IMG/VR virus record: IMGVR_UViG_3300028388_004078
Coordinates: 1 to 53,475 of that record
Length of the DNA stretch: 53,475 nt
Direction: 5' to 3' (one strand)
Source: a virus
Numbering within the stretch: the stretch's first letter is position 1; every line of letters starts with the position of its first letter. The position numbers and the translations under genes were made by a program. Shown here piece after piece: positions 42,630 to 50,841 of this stretch. A model generated the notes under the pieces. It saw only the letters and a program-made list of their open reading frames with translations. It ran no database searches and was not told the DNA's origin.

Positions 42630-42837
42630 GCCCATGCGGTTCGGTGGGCATAAAAAACGTCTCGGTCGCAGGTTCGAACACTGTCGCAACCACCAAATAA
42701 AAGGCCCCCGCCCGGTAAGGTCGCATGCGTGACGGCGTCCGACACGAGCGCAGATCATGTTGACGACCAGCCTGTGTGCGTTGTCAAATCTTGTCCAAAA
42801 TTCGTGGAAATTTCCTGTTGACTGTGTGCGCAAGAAG

Positions 42838-42963
42838 GAGATGACTTCATCCAGCTTCTTCGAGCGCGGTGACCCGCGCGTTATCAGTCCTGTACCTACT
42901 TTAGGTCTCTCGCCTCCGCGATTCGGGGGAGCACCTTACGGCACGGCCACACCAGCCCAGTGA
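42838..42963 (+). CDS. Small proline-rich peptide, doubtful
   Basis: A 41-residue frame (MTSSSFFERGDPRVISPVPTLGLSPPRFGG...) with AAGGAG directly before the ATG, which is too close for good initiation. TTGACT about 20 bp upstream could be a promoter. Weak call. Confidence 0.3.
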   Translation, partial: EMTSSSFFERGDPRVISPVPTLGLSPPRFGGAPYGTATPAQ

Positions 42964-42974
42964 ATCATACAAAA

Positions 42975-43339
42975 GCGATCTCCATTTTGGTTACAGGAAT
43001 AAAAATAGCGAAATCACTTACACATTTGTGCTGGCTCCCGGAAATATACAAATAGCGATATCTCTTTCACTTACATCTAATACCTACGCCTCTGCTTCCC
43101 TAAAAAATATATATAACTAGAGAATATCCGGGGTTGCGGTGCGCAAATGCACGAAAAAATACACGTTTCGTTAACGAATCAATTCATGTAACCAAAAGAG
43201 AGATAGCGTTTGCTATATCTCCGGGAGCCAGACAATTCGTGTAACTTTTTCCGATACACATATTATTTCTTGTAACCAAAAGGGAGATAGCGTTTGCTAT
43301 ATCTCCGGGAGCCAGACAATTCGTGTAACTTTTTCCGAT
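42975..43339. repeat. Inverted array of 69-bp repeats around an AT-rich core
   Basis: Two plus-strand copies (43187-43255 and 43271-43339) differ by one base and each holds GAGATAGC-GTTT-GCTATATCTC then CCGGGAGCCAG. A diverged copy lies inverted at 43008-43075 and a partial one at 42975-42995. The centre (43076-43186) is AT-rich with a TATATATA stretch. No gene covers it and flanking genes diverge. Origin-like, or a regulatory array. Confidence 0.75.
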
Positions 43340-43432
43340 GCAGGTGTCGCGGTAGCACTTACAAAAACTTCTTGACATCCGCTGTCCTACATGCTACGAG
43401 ATGTGCCGTCAACAGAGGAAGACCAGAGACGT

Positions 43433-44636
43433 GATAGATGCGCCTGAGTTCGTTAGGGCCGTTGTTAAAGCGGCGTTAGCAGGTGAAAAGTACGAGCACG
43501 AGAACAAGACACTCGTGAATGTTCTGCACCGCCACGTCAACTATTACATAGACGAAGTGCCAGACGAGACGATTGTGGCAACTTTCGATGCCTTTGCAGA
43601 CCTCTGCACCGGTGATCGCGTCTACTCGAAGTTCGAGATCAACGAGGTGATGGACCCTTTGGGTATCTCTGCTGACCACTATTATGTGTACGCCCGCATC
43701 ATGTACGTTGCTAAAGGCGGCGAGAAGATGCCTGCCATGTATCAGGTCATCCAGAAGGGGACGGCGCTTGAGACGTTGCGCGCAGCATTGGACGCGCAGC
43801 GGCTATACGCCCGTGGCATCGTTCATTGTTCTCTGGCGAAAGGCGCGAAGTGGGTGGACCGCCATACGCCTATTGATCTTCTCAGCGACAGCGGACATAC
43901 GTTTTCGATGACCCCGAACGCGATCTATCATCGCCTAGAGGGGAAGTATAAATACACGAGCCTGTGCCCGAGGGAACGGCAGAACTCGGCTCCGCACAAG
44001 GCGCTGGCGCATGGCTACCGATGGCTTCACAAAGAGCAGCATCAGTGCTTGACATGCGGGTTTCACGTGAGAATGACGACAATCGAATTCCAACGGTCCA
44101 AGCCATGCCCCGGCTGTGATATGGATGGAGGCGAGAACGAAACAATATGGGCCGTACTCGATAGAGAGCCATACTGTCACGCATACGTCTGGGTCGGGCG
44201 TCGTCCAGATTGGATCAACGCCATACACGACCAAGTTGATATCGAACCTGTTTGGGGGATCATCCCCGAACATGCGATGGGTGAGAAACTTTTCTTTCAG
44301 CGCGTAAATCCCGGACGGGGTAGGCAACCGCTAGACGCGGAATACTTTCCAATCAAGGACAAGAACATTTCCGGAATCCAGTGGGCGGATGAGCCAAGCG
44401 ATGACGTGGTTCGGATGCTCACAAAAGTGGGAAGGCTGAACAGAGCAAAAGCGCTCCCCCACGCAATCGACTACATCGCTGGACGCGATCCGAACTCCCG
44501 CTACGCGGGTATTGACGGCTTCCTGCCTCTCAACACTTTCCACAACGCAGAATTTGTGCGTTGGGAGCAGGGGATACCCCAGTATGAATTCGAGGTAGAG
44601 GATAGTCCGATTGCGAAAGCTTTGGGATTGGCGTGA
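43433..44636 (+). CDS. Large zinc-ribbon-containing hypothetical protein
   Basis: About 400 residues. The start is open: an ATG at 43401 lies next to a promoter -10 (TTGACA, 17 bp, TACGAG) and would be at the transcript end, so the GTG at 43433 (VIDAPEFVRAVV) is preferred. The middle has CLTCGFHVRMTTIEFQRSKPCPGCD, a four-cysteine ribbon. The N-terminal half is helical. The C-terminal half has mixed strands, GRRPDWINAIHDQ and LDAEYFPIKDKN. It may be a DNA-binding or endonuclease-like protein; no family recognised. Confidence 0.6.
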
Positions 44637-45205
44637 TCCCTTAACTACTAATATAGTATCACTAATAGAAAAGAAGCCAAATAACGGATGTCATGATGAC
44701 CGTAACCAGTGGAATGGGTCCAAATATATCTGGGAAACATGATGCTACATCGAACCTATAGGTTGACGGCTCCACACTTTTGTGGTAGCGAAAACTGTTT
44801 CTCTTGAACATCTCACATCCCTAGCAGACCCTTTCGGTGGAGGCATCACATCCCGCGACCCGATGTTGAATGAAGAACGCCCGCGTGGGATACCGCCCCT
44901 ACCCTGCGTCGTGAACGGGCGGCGGTTTCAATCTATCAGCGCCCGCGCCTTCAAGACCAGTCCCGCGAACATCTCAGAACCGGTAAACCTCTGCCCGTCC
45001 CCTTCCATTGGGAAGTGGAGGGTGTGGATTTTGCCACGCTCGTGGAGGCGTGTGAGTTCTACGACACCACAATTCACTACATAAGAGGGGTTGCCAAGCG
45101 CATCGAGGAAGTGGCAGTGTGAGTTACTGAAACCGAATCAGTGCTGATCACAGTTCGGCTGACAAGTCGAACCGAATAAGTGCTGATCACATCATAAGGA
45201 GTAAC
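44637..45205 (+). other. Mostly gene-free region with a disrupted frame and a direct repeat
   Basis: Part of it (about 44890-45122) encodes a natural-looking sequence ending VEGVDFATLVEACEFYDTTIHYIRGVAKRIEEVAV but with no proper start, so it may be the tail of a broken gene. At 45128-45190 a 21-bp repeat, ACCGAATCAGTGCTGATCACA-like, occurs twice 40 bp apart just before the next gene, a possible operator. Confidence 0.45.
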
Positions 45206-45210
45206 TACAC

Positions 45211-45426
45211 ATGAGAATTTCCACATCCAAGTTTGGTGTTGGCGGCGTCATCGCTTTCTTCGCTTTCGCCTTCGCCATGCTCGCCGCATTCATCACCCAC
45301 ATCGTCTGGATCGTCACGACCCTCATGGCGAGCGAACCCACGACCGGGGGACAGATCGTGCTCGCCGTCCTCGGTGTTCTGGCACCGCCTGTGGGCGCGA
45401 TCCATGGCTTTGTGCTCTGGTTCTGA
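45211..45426 (+). CDS. Two-pass small membrane protein
   Basis: A 71-residue protein with AAGGAG before the ATG and two membrane segments (GVIAFFAFAFAMLAAFITHIVWIV; IVLAVLGVLAPPVGAIHGFVLWF). I recall similar proteins in phages and proteobacteria. A holin role is possible from size alone but no lysis enzyme is beside it. Confidence 0.6.
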   Translation: MRISTSKFGVGGVIAFFAFAFAMLAAFITHIVWIVTTLMASEPTTGGQIVLAVLGVLAPPVGAIHGFVLWF

Positions 45427-45510
45427 CATGCAATGGCAGGCGGATTGTTCCCCGGTATCGGATGGAGCCATTCTCCGCGCCCGTTTCAAAACATTGACAG
45501 GAGGAAATTG

Positions 45511-46332
45511 ATGTCTACTGATATCCCGACAAAAGCCTTACCCGCGCTGGGTGCAAATCTCAAAACGCCCCAAGCCGGAACATCCGATGATGTTGCGGCC
45601 CCTTTGTTGCATGATCCGATGCAAGCCGCCGAGGATTTTTCAGGCCAACCCTACAACCGCACGGGGCTGGGCTATATCATGCACGGGCACGGCGCACACA
45701 AAGACGCGGCTCTGTCTGCGCGTGGTGACACTGTGTTCTCCAATGGTCTCGACCGCTACGTCGATATCATCACCGGATATGGCTTCGTTCTGGCGGGAGA
45801 TTTTCCATTCATCGACCGCCGCTGGGATAATCGCGCCGAGAATTTCTATGTATACGTTCAGCCGGAACTCGGATTGGTTCTGGGATTCGACACGTTCGGT
45901 GCGTGCGAAGAAAAAGGGCGTCACGTCAACGACGGCACGGTCTACTACAATTGGAAGCCTGCAGACAAAAAAACGATGTCCGACTGCACGTCTTCGGGAA
46001 GGTTCCATAATTACGATACGGACCCCGTTTGGGTCGGATATCACGATGCCCGTGAGGCCCTGATCTTCAAAATGGAGCGACTGCGAAAACGGGGTGAACT
46101 TCTTTCGAAATGGGAATCCAATCCGTTCCTGTGGTTCCTGCACCACGACGATACTTACAACGCGCCCTATGAAGCGGCGCTAACGGAATGGTACAAGACT
46201 GATCGCTCGACGCCCGCCCCATGCAAGCGTGATTTCCCCGAAGACGACTACGACGCCATCAATCGGGAACGCATTGCAGCGATGCCATTGGTGCAAGAGA
46301 TCATTCAGCCCTACAAGGAGGGACTTGAATAA
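45511..46332 (+). CDS. Hypothetical protein, 273 residues
   Basis: Starts at the ATG at 45511 with AGGAGG. After a variable N-terminus, YNRTGLGYIMHGHGAHKDAALSARGDTVFSNGLDRYVDIITGYGFVLAGDFPF and NFYVYVQPELGLVLGFDTFG are strand-rich; the end is helical with conserved-looking WESNPFLWFLHHDD. The stop overlaps the next ATG. No family recognised. Confidence 0.6.
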   Translation: MSTDIPTKALPALGANLKTPQAGTSDDVAAPLLHDPMQAAEDFSGQPYNRTGLGYIMHGHGAHKDAALSARGDTVFSNGLDRYVDIITGYGFVLAGDFPFIDRRWDNRAENFYVYVQPELGLVLGFDTFGACEEKGRHVNDGTVYYNWKPADKKTMSDCTSSGRFHNYDTDPVWVGYHDAREALIFKMERLRKRGELLSKWESNPFLWFLHHDDTYNAPYEAALTEWYKTDRSTPAPCKRDFPEDDYDAINRERIAAMPLVQEIIQPYKEGLE

Positions 46333-46475
46333 TGGAATTGATCACTCTTGGCGGCGCCATCGGCGTCATCATGAGCACGCCAAACCTTTTCTCGGCATTT
46401 TTCTTCAAGGTCGTGCCCGCCATTTTGGGCTGCTTGATCGGCGCGTCCAAGCGCATCAACATGGGGTTGCTGTGA
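46332..46475 (+). CDS. Small membrane protein
   Basis: A 47-residue protein with a continuous hydrophobic stretch (LGGAIGVIMSTPNLFSAFFFKVVPAILGCLIGA) and a basic end. Coupled on both sides (TAATG and GTGA overlaps). Confidence 0.55.
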   Translation: MELITLGGAIGVIMSTPNLFSAFFFKVVPAILGCLIGASKRINMGLL

Positions 46476-46918
46476 CCGAGAAAAATCCTCTCATGGCGCT
46501 GGCAACCATCGCCTTTTGTCCGCCGGAGACTCCGGCAGACGCCCTGCGTTACATTGCGCAGGAGGCGTTACGCGACCTGTATCCGGAGCTAATGGACCGG
46601 ATACCGACCGGAAAGATGGTTCACTATCTCAAATGTGACGCCAAGAGGTGCATGCACCTCGAAGTTCATCCGGCATTGACATGGGATATGGTGGACAAGC
46701 CGTGCCCAAGCTGTGGCGAGAACCTGCTGACGCAGGCCGATGCAGAAGCATACCCCTACATGGAAGGAGCGCGCCCCCGCGAACATTGTCCCTTCCATCC
46801 AGACTATGTTGGACTGCACGAATGGCCTGCACCATCCGAGCCATGTCCTGTATGCGGGGTGAAAGGTGGTCCGCTTGATATAGATGAAATCAACGAGAAG
46901 TGTGTGGACAAGCCCTGA
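46472..46918 (+). CDS. Zinc-ribbon hypothetical protein
   Basis: A 148-residue protein with a GTG start overlapping the stop before it. It has several CxxC-type sites: KCDAKRCMHLEVHP, KPCPSCGENL, REHCPFHPDY and EPCPVCGVKGGPLD, so probably two zinc ribbons. KMVHYLKCD recalls phage HNH/ribbon proteins. Function unknown. Confidence 0.6.
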   Translation: MTEKNPLMALATIAFCPPETPADALRYIAQEALRDLYPELMDRIPTGKMVHYLKCDAKRCMHLEVHPALTWDMVDKPCPSCGENLLTQADAEAYPYMEGARPREHCPFHPDYVGLHEWPAPSEPCPVCGVKGGPLDIDEINEKCVDKP

Positions 46919-47030
46919 TTCGGCGGTTCAGAAGGTTCTGGCGCATATCTCTGACCTTTATATCGAAAGCGCTCGACGTGGTGGCAGGAAACAACCGCAA
47001 CGAATACACTACGTTTGCTTCGAACTTTAG
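46902..47030 (+). CDS. Small overlapping protein, doubtful
   Basis: A 42-residue frame with GTG start inside the end of the zinc-ribbon gene (WTSPDSAVQKVLAHISDLYIESARRGG...). GAGAAG is a weak ribosome-binding site. Amphipathic helix. A second short hydrophobic frame follows at about 47060-47180. Weak call. Confidence 0.35.
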   Translation: MWTSPDSAVQKVLAHISDLYIESARRGGRKQPQRIHYVCFEL

Positions 47031-47214
47031 GTCTGCCAGCTACACAGACAGCGGGACGTGGTGATTTTTTCCACGCTCTCGTGGGTCTCCGAGACGATCC
47101 ACGCATGCTTTTACGGATACCTCGCCTCGTTCTGGAGGACGTTGCGATGGGTTTCAATTAAGTGCGTAACGGCTGCCTGAAACTGTCATTCCTTGTATAC
47201 AATCTTGTAAGAGG

Positions 47215-47243
47215 TTGACACCTGATTCTAACTGCTGTAGTAT
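47215..47243 (+). promoter_or_regulatory. Strong promoter with GANTC
   Basis: TTGACA, 17-bp spacer with GATTC near the -35, TAGTAT on the plus strand. Closest match to the sigma70 consensus in this part of the window. Confidence 0.7.
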
Positions 47244-47271
47244 ACACGAGACAACCATAGGAGGTATGGCA

Positions 47272-47613
47272 GTGCCAAAAACTGAGATTGACTACGAATC
47301 TTTTTGTGGAAAGGTTGAGTTTGCCGTTGCCACCTTGAATAAAGGTGTCATACCTGACATGAAAGATTGTCGGTATGATATTGTCCGACTTGAAGAAGGT
47401 GGGCTATTCCACATTTGCCTGATCCGTGCAATTGGATCAGATAGGCCAACATTTCATATTGCACGCATACTGATGGGGGCATTTTATCCGGATATGTCCA
47501 AAGAGGAATTCATGGCTCTTTCGGATCACGTAGTTTCTGGAAGAACGAGCATTGAAGCCTTCGATGCAATTCCTATTCACGTTTTGTATGAATTCTTCTG
47601 TGTGCCGAAATGA
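47272..47613 (+). CDS. Hypothetical protein, 113 residues
   Basis: The GTG at 47272 has AGGAGG at ideal distance; an ATG at 47266 is too close to it. PKTEIDYESFCGKVEFAVATLNKGVIPDMKDCRYDIVRLEEGGLFHICLIRAIGSDRPTFHIARIL is strand-rich and the end helical. Stop overlaps the next ATG. No family recognised. Confidence 0.6.
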   Translation: MPKTEIDYESFCGKVEFAVATLNKGVIPDMKDCRYDIVRLEEGGLFHICLIRAIGSDRPTFHIARILMGAFYPDMSKEEFMALSDHVVSGRTSIEAFDAIPIHVLYEFFCVPK

Positions 47614-47876
47614 CCTGTAAAGACTGCCGATTTTCCGAGAAGACGGAGGTCGATGAAACTTCGACTGAGTTCACAAATGCGCTGCAAGAAATGGCGTTTT
47701 TCATTGCCGCACAGGTCGGTGCGCTAAACCCGTATTCGGGAGACATCAAACCGTCGCAAAAAGATTGCATAGAGAGGCTTGCTCGCCGGGAGTTGCTTGG
47801 GGATATGATGTGTCACCGGTTTCCAAAAGCGGTTGCTGTTGAGCCTGACCACTGGTGCGGGGAGTTCTCTGAGTGA
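47610..47876 (+). CDS. Cysteine-containing small protein
   Basis: An 88-residue protein (MTCKDCRFSEKTEVDETSTEFTNALQEM...) with CKDC at the start, DMMCHRF and HWCGEF at the end: a likely single zinc site joining both ends. I recall such CKxCxxF small proteins as phage hypotheticals. Coupled both sides. Confidence 0.6.
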   Translation: MTCKDCRFSEKTEVDETSTEFTNALQEMAFFIAAQVGALNPYSGDIKPSQKDCIERLARRELLGDMMCHRFPKAVAVEPDHWCGEFSE

Positions 47877-48199
47877 CGTGGAATCTGTTTCTGGATGATG
47901 AGCGACAACCGCCTCGCGATGGGCGGGAGTGGAAGATTGCACTAACCCACCAAGACGTTGTGGACCTTATTGACGAGCACGGAATGCCTGTGTATGTCAG
48001 TTTTGATCATGACCTCGGGGACCTGATTCCAAACGGGGACGGCTATCAGGTTGCCAAGTATCTGTGCGATTTGGACATGTTCACGGACTACAAATTCCCG
48101 GATGACTTTGATTTCTACGTGCATTCGCAAGACCCGGTTGGTACTGAGAACATCCGCGACTACATGAGAAACTATTTGAAGTTACGGATTCGGGAATGA
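47873..48199 (+). CDS. Cyclic-phosphate processing receiver-like protein
   Basis: A 108-residue protein with a GTG start overlapping the stop before it. WNLFLDDERQPPRDGREW, VDLIDEHGMPVYVSFDHDLGD, and DFYVHSQDPVGTENIRDYMRNYL follow the receiver-like domain proposed to process cyclic phosphate RNA ends (LFLDDxRxP, SFDHDLG, xHSxNPVGxxN). The paired acidic residues (DDE, DHD) form the active-site pattern. It would fit an RNA repair set with the RNA ligase 3 kb downstream. Confidence 0.75.
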   Translation: MTWNLFLDDERQPPRDGREWKIALTHQDVVDLIDEHGMPVYVSFDHDLGDLIPNGDGYQVAKYLCDLDMFTDYKFPDDFDFYVHSQDPVGTENIRDYMRNYLKLRIRE

Positions 48200-48453
48200 A
48201 GCTGACACGCGCACAGCAGAAGTGGTTGCATAAGCTCCGCACACATGGCTTCGTTGAGCGCGGGGGTTGGGGACGCGGGCAGAGAAATCGCCCGCTGTTT
48301 GCTCTTGTCGAGAAGGGGCTGGCAGTGTATGGTTATGGTCCAGAGGGATCCGCTCTCAAGGTAGAGGGGTTCGCGCCAGTGGGCGATCACCCTGTTCGGA
48401 AGCCGATCTCTGAAACCCTAACGTCCGCGATTACGTTCTTGAACGGACATTGA
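48196..48453 (+). CDS. Small winged-helix-like protein
   Basis: An 85-residue protein: KLTRAQQKWLHKLRTHGFVERGGWGRGQRNRPLFALVEKGLAVYGY resembles a small winged-helix domain (helix, then G-rich wing). Followed by a Pro/Val-rich end. Coupled to the receiver-like gene. Confidence 0.55.
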   Translation: MKLTRAQQKWLHKLRTHGFVERGGWGRGQRNRPLFALVEKGLAVYGYGPEGSALKVEGFAPVGDHPVRKPISETLTSAITFLNGH

Positions 48454-48541
48454 ACACTTTGGAAGGATTTACGAATGGGCTTGACACGGGGTACGGAGCC
48501 CGTGTAGTGCTGGGGTGTTGGATAACAGAAGGAGACAACAC

Positions 48542-48973
48542 ATGAGAATCTTGGCCATTTTAGTGGCAATCAGCCTGACCTACGCTGTACCTGCCCAAGC
48601 CACACAGGGCGGGAATGGGAACAACTGGTGGTTGTACGAACCCGTACCCGGCCCGCAGGGTGATCCCGGACCAAAAGGACCAAAGGGCGACACAGGACCA
48701 AAAGGGGAAAAAGGGAATGATGGAAGGGATGGCCGCGACGCAGACGAGAGAGCATTGGCTTCTGTGGCTGGCTTGGCCTCGATCCACTTCCAAGACCTCC
48801 ATGAGGGCCAGTGGGGCGGCGCAATTGCTCTTGCCGGAGTTGACGACAACGTCTCCGTTGCTTTCGGCGTGAACTACGGCATTGCGGAACAGTCCGACTT
48901 CTACATGTCGGTCTCACAGTCACTAGACGGTGGACCGGTCGCGTGGAACGTTGGCATCAATTTCTCGTTCTGA
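48542..48973 (+). CDS. Exported collagen-like protein
   Basis: A 143-residue protein with AGAAGGAG before the ATG. Signal peptide RILAILVAISLTYAVPAQA; then about 14 Gly-X-Y triplets (PGPQGDPGPKGPKGDTGPKG, continuing to GRDGRDA); then a C-terminal beta-rich part (GGAIALAGVDDNVSVAFGVNYGIAEQSDFYMSVSQSLDGGPVAWNVGINFSF) that ends in Phe and resembles a trimeric autotransporter (YadA-type) membrane anchor. Expected to trimerise and reach the outer membrane. Own promoter (TTGACA near 48481). Confidence 0.75.
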   Translation: MRILAILVAISLTYAVPAQATQGGNGNNWWLYEPVPGPQGDPGPKGPKGDTGPKGEKGNDGRDGRDADERALASVAGLASIHFQDLHEGQWGGAIALAGVDDNVSVAFGVNYGIAEQSDFYMSVSQSLDGGPVAWNVGINFSF

Positions 48974-48979
48974 GACTAA

Positions 48980-49008
48980 GTCCTTACGCGGGTTGTCCGC
49001 GTAAGGAC
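48980..49008 (+). terminator. Hairpin after the collagen-like gene
   Basis: A perfect 12-bp stem GTCCTTACGCGG/CCGCGTAAGGAC with a 5-nt loop, 6 bp after the stop codon. No T run, so possibly a stabilising hairpin. Confidence 0.6.
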
Positions 49009-49032
49009 ATCACAAACTGGAACGGAGGCGAT

Positions 49033-49233
49033 ATGTACGATCCTATTGGTATCAGCGAGATGTTCTACAAAGAGTTCGACCCTGTGGGCAACGAATGGAA
49101 CATCTACGAAGTAGATTCCGTCATATCGGACGGCGTGACTCACGACAATCTTCTGACCACGTGCCACGAAGAATGGGAGGCTGATCGCGTTCTTTACGCG
49201 CTGATCTTCTGTTACGAGGAAGTTCGGTCATGA
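49033..49233 (+). CDS. Small acidic hypothetical protein
   Basis: A 66-residue acidic protein (MYDPIGISEMFYKEFDPVGNEWNIYEVDSVISDG...) with GGAGGCGAT before the ATG. Stop overlaps the next ATG. No family recognised. Confidence 0.6.
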   Translation: MYDPIGISEMFYKEFDPVGNEWNIYEVDSVISDGVTHDNLLTTCHEEWEADRVLYALIFCYEEVRS

Positions 49234-49970
49234 AAATGCAGGCGCTGATTGACTACCTGAAAGAGCACGGCACATTTCGATTCCATGCAGCGGAAAATTG
49301 GAGGTATCACCCGTACCCAATGTATAAGGCAATCGCCCAAGCTGACAGTTTGGGCCTCGTAAAGCTGCGTCTTATCGAGGAACGGGAAGAAGGGATAACG
49401 CCTTTGTACATTGAGGCAACGCTGGCTTCCCTAGACAATTCACCGCTCAAAGAAAGTCCGGACCCAGCCGAACAGTTGCGAGCACTTGCCGATGATACTG
49501 TTGCGACAACTTCCGCATATCGCCACGATTTGAGGCGCGCCGCCGATCTGATCGACCAGATGCGCGCGGCATTGGAGCCGTTCGTGTACGCCTACCGGGA
49601 TACGAATTCGGGATTCGGTATTGACGCGGCGACGATGTACAAGACCGCCAACCACATGAGCCAGTACCTCAAGGCAACTGACTACGCCGTGGCCCATGAG
49701 GCCCTATATGGGCGCGCGTGGTCCCGAGAACTCGACATTGAAAACCATCCGGAGAAATGGGAAGTAGGTCAGGAGGTTGAGTGGGTTCGCGGGGATGGGT
49801 ACGGTTATACTTATCCCGGTCTGAAAGGGGTAGTCGTGCGCTTGTCAGAGGATTGTAAGACAAAGAAGCTTGGCGAATATCAAGTTTTTTGGTGCAGCCC
49901 CATTGAAAAAGACGGCAGCGTTGCAAAAGCAACATTTTGGACAACACCCGGAGACGTAAAACCATGTTGA
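49230..49970 (+). CDS. Hypothetical protein, 246 residues
   Basis: N-terminal part MQALIDYLKEHGTFRFHAAENWRYHPYPMYKAIAQADSLGLVKLRLIEE reads as a winged-helix-like domain. A helical middle (AEQLRALADDTVATTSAYRHDLRRAADLIDQMRAALEPF) is common to several phage proteins. The end (WEVGQEVEWVRGDGYGYTYPGLKGVVVRLSED) looks like an SH3-type barrel. Function unknown. Confidence 0.6.
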   Translation: MKMQALIDYLKEHGTFRFHAAENWRYHPYPMYKAIAQADSLGLVKLRLIEEREEGITPLYIEATLASLDNSPLKESPDPAEQLRALADDTVATTSAYRHDLRRAADLIDQMRAALEPFVYAYRDTNSGFGIDAATMYKTANHMSQYLKATDYAVAHEALYGRAWSRELDIENHPEKWEVGQEVEWVRGDGYGYTYPGLKGVVVRLSEDCKTKKLGEYQVFWCSPIEKDGSVAKATFWTTPGDVKPC

Positions 49971-50026
49971 ATTGGAGCGCACCGGGACCGCCAGACGGCA
50001 ACGTCCCGCCTACGGATGAACGATAG
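49964..50026 (+). CDS. Short peptide linking two genes
   Basis: A 20-residue frame (MLNWSAPGPPDGNVPPTDER) overlapping the stop before it, with GGAGA about 10 bp upstream; its TAG directly precedes the next ATG. Weak but part of a coupled chain. Confidence 0.35.
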   Translation: MLNWSAPGPPDGNVPPTDER

Positions 50027-50182
50027 ATGTCTGTTCATGACACAATCGTTTCATGTATGGCGAAACGGCACGATGTAATGTGCATTTGTTGTACTGCCCA
50101 GCAGGCGGAACATGAAGCTTATCAATTTGCCAGCGCACATACGCCGCTCGAATTGAAAAGAAACCCATATACGCTGTTTTAG
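50027..50182 (+). CDS. Small cysteine-containing protein
   Basis: A 51-residue frame (MSVHDTIVSCMAKRHDVMCICCTAQQAEHEAY...) directly after the preceding stop. CICC plus nearby His could bind metal. No other support. The region 50183-50348 holds no gene. Confidence 0.4.
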   Translation: MSVHDTIVSCMAKRHDVMCICCTAQQAEHEAYQFASAHTPLELKRNPYTLF

Positions 50183-50348
50183 GAAGACACACACGTTATA
50201 TTTCGTCATGGATGGGAAACGCATAGGTTGTATGGTTTCAAAGGCTACATTTTCATCCATTGGGATACAAATGTAATGCAAATGTCACCACATACTTACG
50301 ACCAATACCGAGAGTGTCGATCTTTTATTGACTACAGGAACACACGCT

Positions 50349-50831
50349 ATGGAATGGACAGAACCTCGCGCGCCTGATGGCGCTAATTCTTATTACGACC
50401 ATGTAGAAACTGATACACCTTTCGGCGTAATCAGAATCGAGTGGAAAGAGGATGACAGCAACCCTGATGGCTTGTCTATCAGCTACGATTGCACCCTGCC
50501 GTGGAATAATCCAGACGGCAGTACCGTGTTCGTCAGCGAAGACAGCCTCGAATATGCGAAGATTCGTGTCAAGGAAGAATTCGCAAAACTGGCGGCGCGT
50601 CTGGTGGCAACGCCTGTCATGCGGCACAAAGTCCGCTGGGACATACAAAAGCGCTGCCGTGCTGCCATCAAGCGGTATGATGCTGCTGTGGAAGAATGGA
50701 AAGACTTTACTCCGGTCGAGCGTGGTGGGTCTCCGATGGAGGCATGGGACGAGGCAATGAATGACGCAGAGGTTCAGCTACTTGACTCGATCCTAGATGT
50801 GATGCAGGATTACGGTGTAACGTTTCCCTAG
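50349..50831 (+). CDS. Hypothetical protein, 160 residues
   Basis: MEWTEPRAPDGANSYYDHVETDTPFGVIRIEWKEDDSNPDGLSISYDCTLPW is strand-rich; the remainder is a long helical bundle (LEYAKIRVKEEFAKLAARL; RHKVRWDIQKRCRAAIKRYDAAVEEW). AGGAA lies before the ATG. It is 10 bp upstream of the RNA ligase and probably in the same operon. No family recognised. Confidence 0.6.
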   Translation: MEWTEPRAPDGANSYYDHVETDTPFGVIRIEWKEDDSNPDGLSISYDCTLPWNNPDGSTVFVSEDSLEYAKIRVKEEFAKLAARLVATPVMRHKVRWDIQKRCRAAIKRYDAAVEEWKDFTPVERGGSPMEAWDEAMNDAEVQLLDSILDVMQDYGVTFP

Positions 50832-50841
50832 TGGGGCAAAA

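Noticed and set aside
42655-42695. tRNA 3' fragment (TTCGAAC and CCACCA) as a possible attachment site
   Set aside because: The T stem does not pair; the sequence is better seen as an imperfect palindrome GGTCGCAG/CTGTCGCAACC. No integrase gene is near.
44061-44076. Fourth parS site inside the 411-residue frame
   Set aside because: Only half of the palindrome (TTTCACGTGA) is kept; the right arm differs.
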